From contig JAACFM010000005.1 in NCBI GenBank assembly GCA_009937445.1, positions 1 through 55,147 on the forward strand: 55,147 nt of DNA, in the 5' to 3' direction. The stretch is from Gammaproteobacteria bacterium (GTDB taxonomy: Bacteria > Pseudomonadota > Gammaproteobacteria > Steroidobacterales > Woeseiaceae). The position numbers were made by a program, and so were the translations under genes. The stretch's first letter is position 1, and each line of letters begins with the position of its first letter. Positions 35,219-43,469 of this stretch are shown here, piece after piece. The notes beneath the pieces are model-generated. The model saw nothing but the letters and a program-made list of their open reading frames with translations, ran no database searches and was not told the DNA's origin.

Positions 35219-36672
35219 CAGGTTGCTTCTGCCTCAAGTTCGACCTTTTTCTGGTCCAGCGCCAGCAGATACTGGTTCCGTACTGACTCGACATGAGAGT
35301 CGATCGTGCTGGCTGACCAGTCGCTGGTATCTATCGGTGGCAACACTTCAACATCAACGGTACCCGGATGCACAATCATGTCCCCTTTGGGCTGCACATC
35401 ACTGGAGTTGTGAATAACGATAGGAACGATCGGTGCACCGGCCTGAATCGCCAGGTGGAAAGCTCCTTTCTTGAATTTCGCCAGTTTGGGTGTCAACGTC
35501 CGGGTTCCCTCAGGCGACAGACAAACCGACTTCCCTTCTACCCGCATCGTGTCCACAAGCGACGTCAGGGCTTCGATTGCGCTGGCGGAGTCCTGTCTGT
35601 CAATCAATACAATGCCAGCAGATTCCATGACTCGACCAAGCACCGGAATATCCCGTATCTCGCGTTTACCAACACCTGTAATATCGCGGCGCATCAGGCG
35701 CGAGACAACCACCAGGTCGACGTTGCTCTGGTGATTGAAAATGAACACTGCCGGGCGGTGTGACCACAGGTGTTGCTCGCCGGTAACTTTGAGATTCAGC
35801 CCGATCAGTGCACTGGCCGTATCCGCGAAAAGGGAAATGGAAAAATTCAACGCGTCCCGTCTGGATCCTGTTAAGGCCCAGATCGGAAAGCCGGCCAGAA
35901 AACTGCCGACCATGCTCACCGGCAACATTGCCGAACGCAAAATATCTGTTATCTGGGGTTGCCCACGGCTGCCGAATCGACGTACCGGCCAACCGCGTCG
36001 CTCGGCGACGGCGAGCAACTTGTTATTCGGATTCAGTGGCCGCGGATTGCCAACGCGTTCGAGTAACTCAATATCGTCATAGCTATCAGAGTAGAAAAAG
36101 CTCTTGGAGAGGTCGACACCCAATCGCTCCGACAATGACTCGGCAGCAGTGACCTTGCCCGGACCGAAACAGGCCGGTAGCACTACGGCTCCTGTGAAAA
36201 CGCCGTCCTCCACCTCAAGTTCGGTACATAAGACGTGCTCTATTCCGAGCGCTCTGGCAGCCGGACGAACCTGGTAGGGAGTGGCAGACGTCACGATGGC
36301 TACCGTATGCCCCTTCTTCAAATGCGCCTGCACCAGGGAGCGGGATTCCGGGTATATCAGCCGGGCAATATGCGACTCGAACAGCTCCTCGCCAAAGTTT
36401 GCGTAGCTGTCTTCCCTGATACCGCGCAAAAACTGGGATGCGGCCAGCATCATCGCCGAAAACCCGAGATCGCCAAGACCAAAACTCGCCATCGTACTCA
36501 GCAGTTCCACGAGCTCGCGTGGGGACAGATGGCCGCGCCTGATCTGCTCCTTGATGAAGGCCATGATCGAGTAACCCGATATAACCGTTCCATCAAAGTC
36601 AAACAGCGCTCCGATCTCCGGGCCGTCAGGCAACTTCAATACCTCGGCGACAACATCCTGATGCGGCGACAT
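35218..36672 (-). CDS. HAD-family phosphatase fused to 1-acyl-glycerol-3-phosphate acyltransferase (PlsC-like)
   Basis: A 484-residue bifunctional protein. Residues 1 to about 250 are a HAD-IB hydrolase with nucleophile motif DFDGTV (Asp25/Asp27) and SDSYDDIELLERVGNPRPLNPN as motif IV. The second half is a PlsC acyltransferase with NHQSNVD (NHxxxxD) and SPEGTRTLTPKLAKFKKG. The fusion could make phosphatidic acid and remove a phosphate, supplying diacylglycerol to the WS/DGAT next to it. An AAGGAGGG site (RC of 36678-36685) precedes the ATG. Confidence 0.9.
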   Translation of the reverse strand: MSPHQDVVAEVLKLPDGPEIGALFDFDGTVISGYSIMAFIKEQIRRGHLSPRELVELLSTMASFGLGDLGFSAMMLAASQFLRGIREDSYANFGEELFESHIARLIYPESRSLVQAHLKKGHTVAIVTSATPYQVRPAARALGIEHVLCTELEVEDGVFTGAVVLPACFGPGKVTAAESLSERLGVDLSKSFFYSDSYDDIELLERVGNPRPLNPNNKLLAVAERRGWPVRRFGSRGQPQITDILRSAMLPVSMVGSFLAGFPIWALTGSRRDALNFSISLFADTASALIGLNLKVTGEQHLWSHRPAVFIFNHQSNVDLVVVSRLMRRDITGVGKREIRDIPVLGRVMESAGIVLIDRQDSASAIEALTSLVDTMRVEGKSVCLSPEGTRTLTPKLAKFKKGAFHLAIQAGAPIVPIVIHNSSDVQPKGDMIVHPGTVDVEVLPPIDTSDWSASTIDSHVESVRNQYLLALDQKKVELEAEAT

Positions 36673-36715
36673 ATCAACCCTCCTTCGGGCCGCTCGTTAC
36701 ATATAGCTATTCGTC

Positions 36716-36736
36716 CGTGAGTAGCTAATTCTCACG
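36716..36736. repeat. Short dyad upstream of the HAD-acyltransferase operon
   Basis: CGTGAG-N9-CTCACG, a 6-base perfect inverted repeat about 45 bases upstream of the ATG at 36672. A possible operator. Confidence 0.35.
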
Positions 36737-36749
36737 TTCATCAGGATGA

Positions 36750-36783
36750 CTCCGATCATTCGGGGATTTTCAAATGATCGGAG
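36750..36783. repeat. 11-base perfect inverted repeat between the lysine-repeat gene and the HAD-acyltransferase gene
   Basis: CTCCGATCATT (36750-36760) and AATGATCGGAG (36773-36783) with a 12-base spacer. No run of T follows in either direction. It is therefore a weak terminator candidate for the lysine-repeat gene ending at 36819, or a protein-binding dyad upstream of the lipid operon. Confidence 0.5.
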
Positions 36784-36818
36784 GGTCCTGGATTACCAGC
36801 GCTCAAGCGCCCGGTGCG

Positions 36819-37436
36819 TCAGGCCGCTTTATTGCTGACTGCTGGCTTTTCAGCGACTACCGCTTTTGTCACTTTTTTCTTCGTGACTTTCTTCGGGGTC
36901 GCCTTCTTTGCGACCTTTTTCTTGGAAACTTTCTTCTTGGCTACTTTTTTCTTGGCTACTTTTTTCTTGGCGACTTTTTTCTTGGCTACTTTCTTTTTAG
37001 TCGCTTTCTTCTTAGCGGCTTTCTTTTTGGGTTTGGACTTACTTGATAGTTCCCGTTGAACTCTTGCCAGCGCCTTGTCGATATGCAAAGCGTGGGCCAG
37101 GTGGTCTCGAGCATTTGCGAGGTCATCCATCACGGGTGCGAGATCATCGCGCAATTTACTGGCATCTTTCTTCGCACCGTCCAGTGTCTTTTTCAGCCCG
37201 TTGATCTGCTTTGCAAGTTCCCGGTTCGCCTTTTTTGCTGTGGTGTTAGCAAGACGTTCCGTTTTCTTCTGCAGCTGAACGCGCGTACGTTTCGCGCGAT
37301 TGTTAGCCATTTTGATTTCCTTGCGCAGACGTTTACGCTGCCGATCGAGCTCTTTGGTAGCACGTTCGGCAGTCGTTAGAAACGTTTTCTTCGCCTGTAA
37401 CAAGTTCTTTTCAAGATTACTTAGTTCGTTCTTCAC
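36819..37436 (-). CDS. Coiled-coil protein with lysine/alanine pentad-repeat tail (histone H1-like)
   Basis: A 205-residue protein in two parts. Residues 1 to about 130 are charged, heptad-like helix (MKNELSNLEKNLLQAKK...) predicted as coiled coil. Residues 137-191 are a run of KKKVA-type pentads, ending AVVAEKPAVSNKAA. The tail resembles histone H1-like or AlgP-type DNA-binding tails of proteobacteria; the front part resembles none I can name. Probably nucleoid- or polyphosphate-associated, by composition only. Confidence 0.75.
   Translation of the reverse strand: MKNELSNLEKNLLQAKKTFLTTAERATKELDRQRKRLRKEIKMANNRAKRTRVQLQKKTERLANTTAKKANRELAKQINGLKKTLDGAKKDASKLRDDLAPVMDDLANARDHLAHALHIDKALARVQRELSSKSKPKKKAAKKKATKKKVAKKKVAKKKVAKKKVAKKKVSKKKVAKKATPKKVTKKKVTKAVVAEKPAVSNKAA
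36864..37028 (-). repeat. Tandem 15-base repeat encoding KKKVA pentads
   Basis: Eight consecutive KKKxx pentads (36909-37028), mostly KKKVA, followed by degenerate units to 36864. Neighbouring units are nearly identical at the DNA level (TTTTTTCTTGGCTAC-like on the plus strand), so the copy number could vary by slippage. Confidence 0.8.
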
Positions 37437-37608
37437 GACAATATTCCTCAGTATTTCGACGAATTCCCGAATATGACATTAGCAGCGATAGAGGCTAATT
37501 AGTGTAAGGGAAAACCGCAGCGACGCCATGTATTTTCTGGCTCTCGAACCGCCTTTTCACCTAAACTATCGCTTCCCTATTAGCCAAGAAAATTGCGAGA
37601 TATCTAAC

Positions 37609-38109
37609 ATGGGTCGTTGGCGTCCACCAACTCCACAATCATCACCCTACATCACTCCGGCCGGCTTCGCGACACTGCAGCGGGAGTTGCAGGACATCTG
37701 GGTACGGCGCCGCGATGTCGTCAAGGCATTAGCGGCGGCGGCAGCCGAGGGCGATCGCTCAGAAAATGCCGAGTACATTTACCGAAAGAAAGAACTCGGT
37801 GGTCTGGACTGGCGTATCCGCTATTTGCAAAAGCGCCTGCCCAGCCTGAACGTGGTTCGGGAATCCCCAGAAAACGATGCGATTTACTTCGGTGCAACCG
37901 TAGAGTTGCAAGACGACACTGGCAATTCGTATACCTATCGTATCGTTGGTGCAGACGAGGCGGACGCCAAGACCTCCTCGATCAGTATGGACTCACCGCT
38001 TGCCAGGGCATTGCTGGCAAAACGGGTCGATGATGATGTCGTGATAACGACCGGCGAGAAAACAGTAACGATGAGTGTGGTCTCTGTACGGTATGAGTTA
38101 CACGAGTAA
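37609..38109 (+). CDS. greB: Transcription elongation factor GreB
   Basis: About 166 residues. The N-terminal coiled coil carries the acidic tip and conserved EGDRSENAEYIYRKKELGGLDWRIRYLQKRL, and the C-terminal FKBP-like domain includes YFGATVELQDDTGNSYTYRIVG. The YIYRKKEL...RIRYLQKRL form is GreB rather than GreA. GreB rescues backtracked RNA polymerase by stimulating transcript cleavage. The frame opens at 37528, but the ATG at 37609 (MGRWRPPTPQSSPYITPAG) matches GreB length. Divergent from the lysine-repeat gene. Confidence 0.9.
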   Translation: MGRWRPPTPQSSPYITPAGFATLQRELQDIWVRRRDVVKALAAAAAEGDRSENAEYIYRKKELGGLDWRIRYLQKRLPSLNVVRESPENDAIYFGATVELQDDTGNSYTYRIVGADEADAKTSSISMDSPLARALLAKRVDDDVVITTGEKTVTMSVVSVRYELHE

Positions 38110-38120
38110 CTTTTATCCGC

Positions 38121-39179
38121 TCAAAAAGAGTAACCGATTGACGTCGTAACATTGTGGTCAGAGGACGAGGCATCTGCTGGCGGGTTACTTAGGTACGAGT
38201 GCCCTATTGTGAGGTCCCAGAAAAAGTCGCTGAAGAACTCCCGCTTGAAGCTCAGGTCCGTTTCCGCTCGAAATTGGCTCAAGTCGTCGATCAAGGGATA
38301 GATTGTGGAGGTAAAAGTAACCGATGCTTCCGGAATCAAACTGCGATGAAGATAGCGAATTTCGATTCGACCTTCCGCTTCTGTCGCGCTCTCCTCCACT
38401 GCGCCCGTGAACGAAGTACGCGTTCCCTGCAGGCCCCCGGTCAGCGAGAATTGATTTCGATTTGTCTGCACTAAATAACGACCAACCGCCCCACCTAATG
38501 AGGCTCTTCCGCTGATGCCCTGATCGTCATTTCTATCCCAGCGCGTGAACCAGTCGGTGAACCAGCGATTGGCCCTGAAACGCTGATAGTTAACCTCAAT
38601 GCTTTGCCGCATCGTGGTAAGCGTGGAGTCGGCAACATCTGGTGAAGGCTGTTCCGTTACTGCGGAATTAAGCTTGAGGCCAACAAGAAACTTTCGCGAT
38701 CGATAACGTACGTCACTGGCCAGGTTGGACGTAATAACCCCGGTGGATTTCTGCGCTTGAAAACCGAGGCTAAATCCCCCCTCCATTCGTTGCCACAATT
38801 TTTCGCTGGTTTCGATTGGGGTAATACGAACAATCTCATTTGCTGCCAGAATGACTTCCTGGCTTGCCGTTTTCACAACAACGGCGTATTCATTCTCGAC
38901 TTCCAACAAGCGTCCAAAATACCGGTTACCGTCTGTAATCTCGATCTGCAGGTTTTGGTCGCTGGTGATATGGACGATGTCTTCCCAGTCAATGGTGACA
39001 GTGCCCATCGAATCGGTCGAATACCGCAGCGCGCCGAACTCGAGCGCTTTGATTTCGCCAGTAACGGCGTTGCCATTCACCAACGTAACAATATCGGTCT
39101 TGTCCGCATGACCGGGCGCCGAAAGAAACAGACCAGTCAATAGCAATGTGAGATTGAATAATTTGCGGTGGGTGGACAT
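38121..39179 (-). CDS. DUF481-type outer-membrane protein with SH3-like N-terminal domain
   Basis: A 352-residue exported protein with a signal peptide (ending SAPGHA near residue 25). Residues about 28-120 have repeated SH3-like strands (VTLVNGNAVTGEIKALEFGALRY...). The remainder is amphipathic beta strands of a DUF481 barrel, ending with the outer-membrane C-terminal signature SIGYSF (terminal Phe). Role unknown. It converges with greB, with 11 bases between stops. Confidence 0.8.
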   Translation of the reverse strand: MSTHRKLFNLTLLLTGLFLSAPGHADKTDIVTLVNGNAVTGEIKALEFGALRYSTDSMGTVTIDWEDIVHITSDQNLQIEITDGNRYFGRLLEVENEYAVVVKTASQEVILAANEIVRITPIETSEKLWQRMEGGFSLGFQAQKSTGVITSNLASDVRYRSRKFLVGLKLNSAVTEQPSPDVADSTLTTMRQSIEVNYQRFRANRWFTDWFTRWDRNDDQGISGRASLGGAVGRYLVQTNRNQFSLTGGLQGTRTSFTGAVEESATEAEGRIEIRYLHRSLIPEASVTFTSTIYPLIDDLSQFRAETDLSFKREFFSDFFWDLTIGHSYLSNPPADASSSDHNVTTSIGYSF

Positions 39180-39212
39180 GGGTTCTCTCTTCAGATAACT
39201 GAGTGACTGCAG

Positions 39213-40223
39213 TCAAGCTGCCTTTTGATATTCGCCGGGGCTAACGCCGGTCCAGCGTTTGAATGCCCGGGCGAAGTTACTTTGATCAGCGAAGCCTATC
39301 ATGAAGGCAATTTGCGCCTGTGAGTGCTCGCCTTCTTTGAGATATCGGGTAGCTAGTGCCTGCCGCGTTGTTTCCAGTATATCTCTGTAACTGGTGCCCT
39401 CTGCACTGAGCTGGCGTTGCAATGTACTTCTGCTTCGATGCAAGCGCGAGGCGATCGTTTCCTGATCCGATCGGCCGGAAGGCAAAGTCTGGACCAGCAT
39501 GCGGCTGACGGCGGTCGCTACAGCGCTATGGTCCAGAGACTTGATGTAGTTCTCGGCAATACGGTCAGTCGCCTCTGCAACTTCGGGAATTGAACCTGAT
39601 AGCGGTCGCTCGAGATCACTGGCATCAAACAGCCAGACTTCCTGCTCACAACCGTAGCTTACCGGGCACTTAAAAAGTTCTTCGTACCGAGCCGATGCGT
39701 CTTGTGGAGCCACCGTCAATGACACATTCGTTGGGCGAACTACGCCTTGTGTAACGGCATCGCACAGGTTCAGAAAGGCTACAAAACCGGCATCTTTGGC
39801 CGCCCTTTGTGGTCTCGCCGCGCCATCCGGGTAAGTTTCAATCAACCTGTATGCGTCGCCCTGCTTCTCAAACGACAACTCACTGCTTTGCGTGATGATG
39901 ACGTGGCTGTATCGGCACAGCCGTCCAAATGCGCCACTTAAGGTTGAACTCGCCAGCCAGGCGTGACCGAGCACAAAAAAGTCCCCTGGTTTGGCTCTGC
40001 CACCAACGCTGAAGCCAAACCAGAGATCACCCGTCATGGCAACCGCGCTGCTCCAGAGTTCGTTCATTTTCACATGCGGCGTGCGAGAACCGGGCCTGAC
40101 GAATTTCCCGGTGTCGAATTTCAATTTGGCAAACAACGGGGCGGGATCAATCCCGTAGTCCGCTTCAAGCGTCTCGCCGATTACTCGTGCAACGCTCGCC
40201 AGTGTTGTTGGTTCATAAAGCAT
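39213..40223 (-). CDS. AraC-family transcriptional regulator
   Basis: About 336 residues. An N-terminal arabinose-binding-like domain of the OruR/ArgR-type AraC branch (MLYEPTTLASVARVIGETLEADYGID) is followed by a C-terminal double helix-turn-helix with AQIAFMIGFADQSNFARAFKRWTGVSPGEYQ. The frame extends to 40289, but the ATG at 40223 has a GGA ribosome element and a natural N-terminus. It is divergent from the 239-residue unknown gene and 33 bases upstream of the DUF481 gene on the same strand. Targets unknown. Confidence 0.88.
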   Translation of the reverse strand: MLYEPTTLASVARVIGETLEADYGIDPAPLFAKLKFDTGKFVRPGSRTPHVKMNELWSSAVAMTGDLWFGFSVGGRAKPGDFFVLGHAWLASSTLSGAFGRLCRYSHVIITQSSELSFEKQGDAYRLIETYPDGAARPQRAAKDAGFVAFLNLCDAVTQGVVRPTNVSLTVAPQDASARYEELFKCPVSYGCEQEVWLFDASDLERPLSGSIPEVAEATDRIAENYIKSLDHSAVATAVSRMLVQTLPSGRSDQETIASRLHRSRSTLQRQLSAEGTSYRDILETTRQALATRYLKEGEHSQAQIAFMIGFADQSNFARAFKRWTGVSPGEYQKAA

Positions 40224-40353
40224 ATTGTTTCCAATTGAACCCGATACCGGTCGCCAGAACAAGCCAGTACGGGTTGCGGCAAATTGCATAAACGGTGAGT
40301 TGTTCGGACCAGAGCCCGAGAGATTTGTTGCCTAGAGTGAACACCGTCACTTC

Positions 40354-40359
40354 AAGGAG
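40354..40359 (+). promoter_or_regulatory. Shine-Dalgarno site AAGGAG for the 239-residue gene
   Basis: AAGGAG ends 6 bases before the ATG at 40366, which supports that start. Confidence 0.65.
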
Positions 40360-40365
40360 AGAACC

Positions 40366-41085
40366 ATGAGATCTGCAAATCGTAAAGAAATCAAAAGCTA
40401 CACCCTGCCCGAGGCAGTTCAGGCAACGATAGCGGAGCACTTGTACGAGATCTACAACGACAGAGCCGGCCTGATCGGCAGACTGGACCGATGGACACAG
40501 CAACGAATCACTGATGAGAACCTTGCAAAGGTCCTGTTGGTACTTGAATCCGATAAGCCCGCCGAGGCGTGTTATCGCGACCTGGTTCGAGAAATTGATA
40601 TCGAGGCCGAATCAGGTATCTACCTGACCCGCCAAGACGCCAGACCTGATCACTTGCAACGCGTAAGCGATGAGCCGGGTGTATCAGGTCGACTGCATGA
40701 GGAAATCGCGACTATCGCGTCGACCGTATTTCCTGACGAAGCCGCTCGTTCCGCGGACGAATTCGATCTTGTATGGGTCAGCATACAAGCCTGTCATGAC
40801 CGAGCTCACCTTGATGCGAGCGTCTCCGCAATCATCATGGGTTTCCTGATGAACGATGCTGACGCGGTAAACGATATGACCGCTGTGATGCGCGCGCTGA
40901 TGTACACGTACCAGGAAAACGTCGTGCGCCGGCGCTGTGATCTGCCGTCATTGCTGCAAGAAATTGAACTGCGAGACCTGCGAACCATGGTGACCGAAAT
41001 GCGGGAGCGCAGCGGTAACTATGAGGATCGGGCAAGTGAGATTCGTCGCAAGGCAGACACCCGTTACAAAATCCCCCTGAGCTGA
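40366..41085 (+). CDS. Conserved-looking hypothetical protein, alpha-helical, cytoplasmic
   Basis: A 239-residue protein that I do not recognise. It lacks a signal peptide and membrane helices, is acidic and apparently all-helical, and has four Cys scattered singly. Notable segments: AEHLYEIYNDRAGLIGRLDRW, VWVSIQACHDRAHLDASVSAIIMGF and TEMRERSGNYEDRASEIRRKAD at the end. A strong ribosome site and a terminator directly after the stop indicate a genuine, monocistronic gene. It is divergent from the AraC regulator, which may control it. Confidence 0.75.
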   Translation: MRSANRKEIKSYTLPEAVQATIAEHLYEIYNDRAGLIGRLDRWTQQRITDENLAKVLLVLESDKPAEACYRDLVREIDIEAESGIYLTRQDARPDHLQRVSDEPGVSGRLHEEIATIASTVFPDEAARSADEFDLVWVSIQACHDRAHLDASVSAIIMGFLMNDADAVNDMTAVMRALMYTYQENVVRRRCDLPSLLQEIELRDLRTMVTEMRERSGNYEDRASEIRRKADTRYKIPLS

Positions 41086-41103
41086 CAATTATGTCAGTCG
41101 TTC

Positions 41104-41130
41104 GGCGGGCCTTCACGGCCCGCCTTTTTT
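41104..41130 (+). terminator. Rho-independent terminator
   Basis: A perfect 8-base stem GGCGGGCC / GGCCCGCC (41104-41111 and 41117-41124) with loop TTCAC, followed by six T. It lies 19 bases after the stop of the 239-residue gene. Confidence 0.92.
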
Positions 41131-41147
41131 ATCGCGTCAACCGAGAC

Positions 41148-41897
41148 CTATTGCATAAGCAATGGCGTACGCAACGTAGTCTCAAGTATCGTTCCTCTCG
41201 GCACATTGATGCTGGCACCCGACGTAAGAATCGAAACTCCGGCGCCAACCTTCATGCCGGTTCTGGCACCGCTTTTACCGTCGATCAAGCCGCCTAACGC
41301 GGCGGCTCTTGCGGTACGCCCGAGCGTTCGGCCCGCTTCACCAGCCGTCTGTGATTTTACTGTCGTGGTGGCAATCGGATGCAAGACGTCATCGATCATA
41401 ATGTCGGTAAATTCCAACGTCAGGTTCGACGAACCCGCCAAATTACCGCTTTGGCTGGCTGCCGATATGACGCCATGAACGAATGTGCCTCTGGGAGCCA
41501 GTGTCTCACCATTTTCGACGAGCGCACTTTCCAGCTGTGCACGAAATCGATGACCAGCAGCGTGTCTGCGAGTATCAATATCTTCAGTTGTACGAATGAC
41601 CAGTCGCGTGCCGGCCGCAACCGTTCTTGCCGGCGCTTGCGGTGCATTGGCGGCGGCAGCGGCGGTCTGCACGCCACTACTGAAAAATACACCGGTAACC
41701 TGATCCTCGGGGTAGGCCTCGATGCCATCGCCTGTATTGAACATTATGATGCCATTGCTACTGCCGACGAAATCACCCTCCAGGATGGATCCGTCTGCGA
41801 GCTCAATTGTGTCCGCCATCAGCGGCGCGCCAAAAAGAACCATCAGGAAAGCAGTAAATACGGCGGCGCCGTTTCGTAATAGTGTCGTATAAGTCAT
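41148..41897 (-). CDS. Exported protein with SH3-like N-terminal and glycine-zipper-like C-terminal region
   Basis: About 249 residues with a signal peptide (LMVLFGAPLMA). A short SH3-like domain (IELADGSILEGDFVGSSNGIIMFNTG) resembles the first domain of the DUF481 protein at 38121-39179. A second domain (AGTRLVIRTTEDIDTRRHAAGHRFRAQLESALV...) and a glycine-rich segment (GGLIDGKSGARTGMKVGAGV) complete it. Start taken at 41897 rather than 41945, because the extension precedes the signal peptide. Probably periplasmic or outer-membrane associated; function unknown. Confidence 0.7.
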   Translation of the reverse strand: MTYTTLLRNGAAVFTAFLMVLFGAPLMADTIELADGSILEGDFVGSSNGIIMFNTGDGIEAYPEDQVTGVFFSSGVQTAAAAANAPQAPARTVAAGTRLVIRTTEDIDTRRHAAGHRFRAQLESALVENGETLAPRGTFVHGVISAASQSGNLAGSSNLTLEFTDIMIDDVLHPIATTTVKSQTAGEAGRTLGRTARAAALGGLIDGKSGARTGMKVGAGVSILTSGASINVPRGTILETTLRTPLLMQ

Positions 41898-41902
41898 AGT
41901 CT

Positions 41903-43429
41903 TTGAGTACATGTTGTCTTTGGGATCCCAGTATAACCGTTCCATCCAACTCTCTGTTTGTCCATAAACGGCGAACAGTTAGACTGTCTTTCTACTTTGC
42001 CTTCTTTCGTAGCCGCCAATTGCCAACACACAAGCTCAGAAATTGGAAACGTCTTAAGCTGACGACGCTGGTCACACTGGCGTCGATTGCGGCTCATGGC
42101 GGTGCTTATGCTGGCGAAATCGCAGGTCTGCCGCCGCAGTTACCGACCTTTTTGGAACGCGACCTGCACGTCACTTTCATTAATGATTTTCTCGGCCGCG
42201 GTGGTTCTGTTGACGATTATCGTACCCAACAATCGGTCATCTCGGCAACCGTTGCCGATCGCTGGATCATCGTCCTGGATCACAGCCTTCTTACGCTCAG
42301 CGATGAGCCGTCATCGGGCCGTATTGACCAGCTCTCTGTCTCTCTGGGATACGAGTTGATGCGCAGCGACCGCGATGGTGAAACCGACGAGCTCATGATC
42401 GGCACAGGTCTGCGCAGCGTCGGTCGATTTGCCGGAGAACGAATCCAAAACGGTTTTCATCGCCTGGTCGGGAGCGGTATTGAAGAATTGGACTATGTCG
42501 GCAAGACTGGCACCGACCTGAGCGTTTGGTTCGATGCCCAGCGCTACCGAATGCTTCGTGACTCAAGCGATGACGGGCTGCTGAATAGCTGGCGCATGGG
42601 CTATCAGATTCGGGCAGCGTCCCTGGCAACCAGTGCTGGTCAATGGGACAGCGTATTAAGTGTGCAGGCTGTTATCAGCCGACCGACTGTCGATGTCTGG
42701 CTAGGCATCCGTAGCGATTGGAGAAGCGGATACGACGACGCCGTTTTGCGAGAAACGGCTAGCGCGGAAGACGATATGGCGCTTGTTCTTGGTGCTCGAC
42801 TCGGTCCGCTGGTCATAGAGACCGTTCAGCAGTTCAACAACAAGGCTTCTTACGGGCAAATACAACTTGTGTCATCGGCGAGCGACGCTCACAGCTACGG
42901 GAAGTCTCGCCTTGGGCTGGATTTGGGTGTTTTGTTACCGGAAGTCCAGCTGCGGCTGGCTGCCCGGCTGCCCATGCGACTTCTGACATCCGAGAGATCT
43001 CGGTGGAGGGAGTCACTCCTTATTGGGCTGGGATACGGCAAACCTCAATATAAGAACAACACTGCCATGTTTACCCGCAGCCGGCAGATCGATGCGGGCA
43101 TTGAGCTTGAGAGACCATTATCGGACGACAGTAACTGGTTAAGCACCTATGTTGCGGCGGGCGCGGGATGGCGGGACGAAAGACTGACCCGTGAGGGCGA
43201 GTTTCAAGACGAATCATCTGCGACGTTTGGACGTGTCGTCATAACGGCCTCGGCTGGAGTACGCGCCAGTTTGTGGAGCTATATGGACCGCTGGCGATTG
43301 CGCCTGCAGTTGGGTCTTGTTGGGCGCGTCCCGGTCGAAGACGCTACGGCAGCCATTACTGACCAGTCGTTTGAAGTTCAACGCAGCGCAGTCGACCTGA
43401 TGTTCGCTGCAACGCTTGATTTCGAGTGA
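41903..43429 (+). CDS. Outer-membrane beta-barrel-like hypothetical protein
   Basis: Up to 508 residues. The signal-like stretch KRLKLTTLVTLASIAAHGGAYA starts near residue 48, so the first 40 residues from the ATG at 41903 are probably not translated; an in-frame TTG at 42020 is one alternative. After the signal the protein is a series of amphipathic strands ending MFAATLDFE, typical of a porin-like barrel. It lies 40 bases upstream of the Omp85-type gene. Substrate or partner unknown. Confidence 0.65.
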   Translation: MSTCCLWDPSITVPSNSLFVHKRRTVRLSFYFAFFRSRQLPTHKLRNWKRLKLTTLVTLASIAAHGGAYAGEIAGLPPQLPTFLERDLHVTFINDFLGRGGSVDDYRTQQSVISATVADRWIIVLDHSLLTLSDEPSSGRIDQLSVSLGYELMRSDRDGETDELMIGTGLRSVGRFAGERIQNGFHRLVGSGIEELDYVGKTGTDLSVWFDAQRYRMLRDSSDDGLLNSWRMGYQIRAASLATSAGQWDSVLSVQAVISRPTVDVWLGIRSDWRSGYDDAVLRETASAEDDMALVLGARLGPLVIETVQQFNNKASYGQIQLVSSASDAHSYGKSRLGLDLGVLLPEVQLRLAARLPMRLLTSERSRWRESLLIGLGYGKPQYKNNTAMFTRSRQIDAGIELERPLSDDSNWLSTYVAAGAGWRDERLTREGEFQDESSATFGRVVITASAGVRASLWSYMDRWRLRLQLGLVGRVPVEDATAAITDQSFEVQRSAVDLMFAATLDFE

Positions 43430-43469
43430 AGCACTTGCGTCTCTCGGACATGGAATCTAGTGTTCGAGC

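Noticed and set aside
36864-37028. CRISPR-like or satellite repeat
   Set aside because: Units are contiguous 15-base codon repeats without spacers, encoding a lysine-rich tail.
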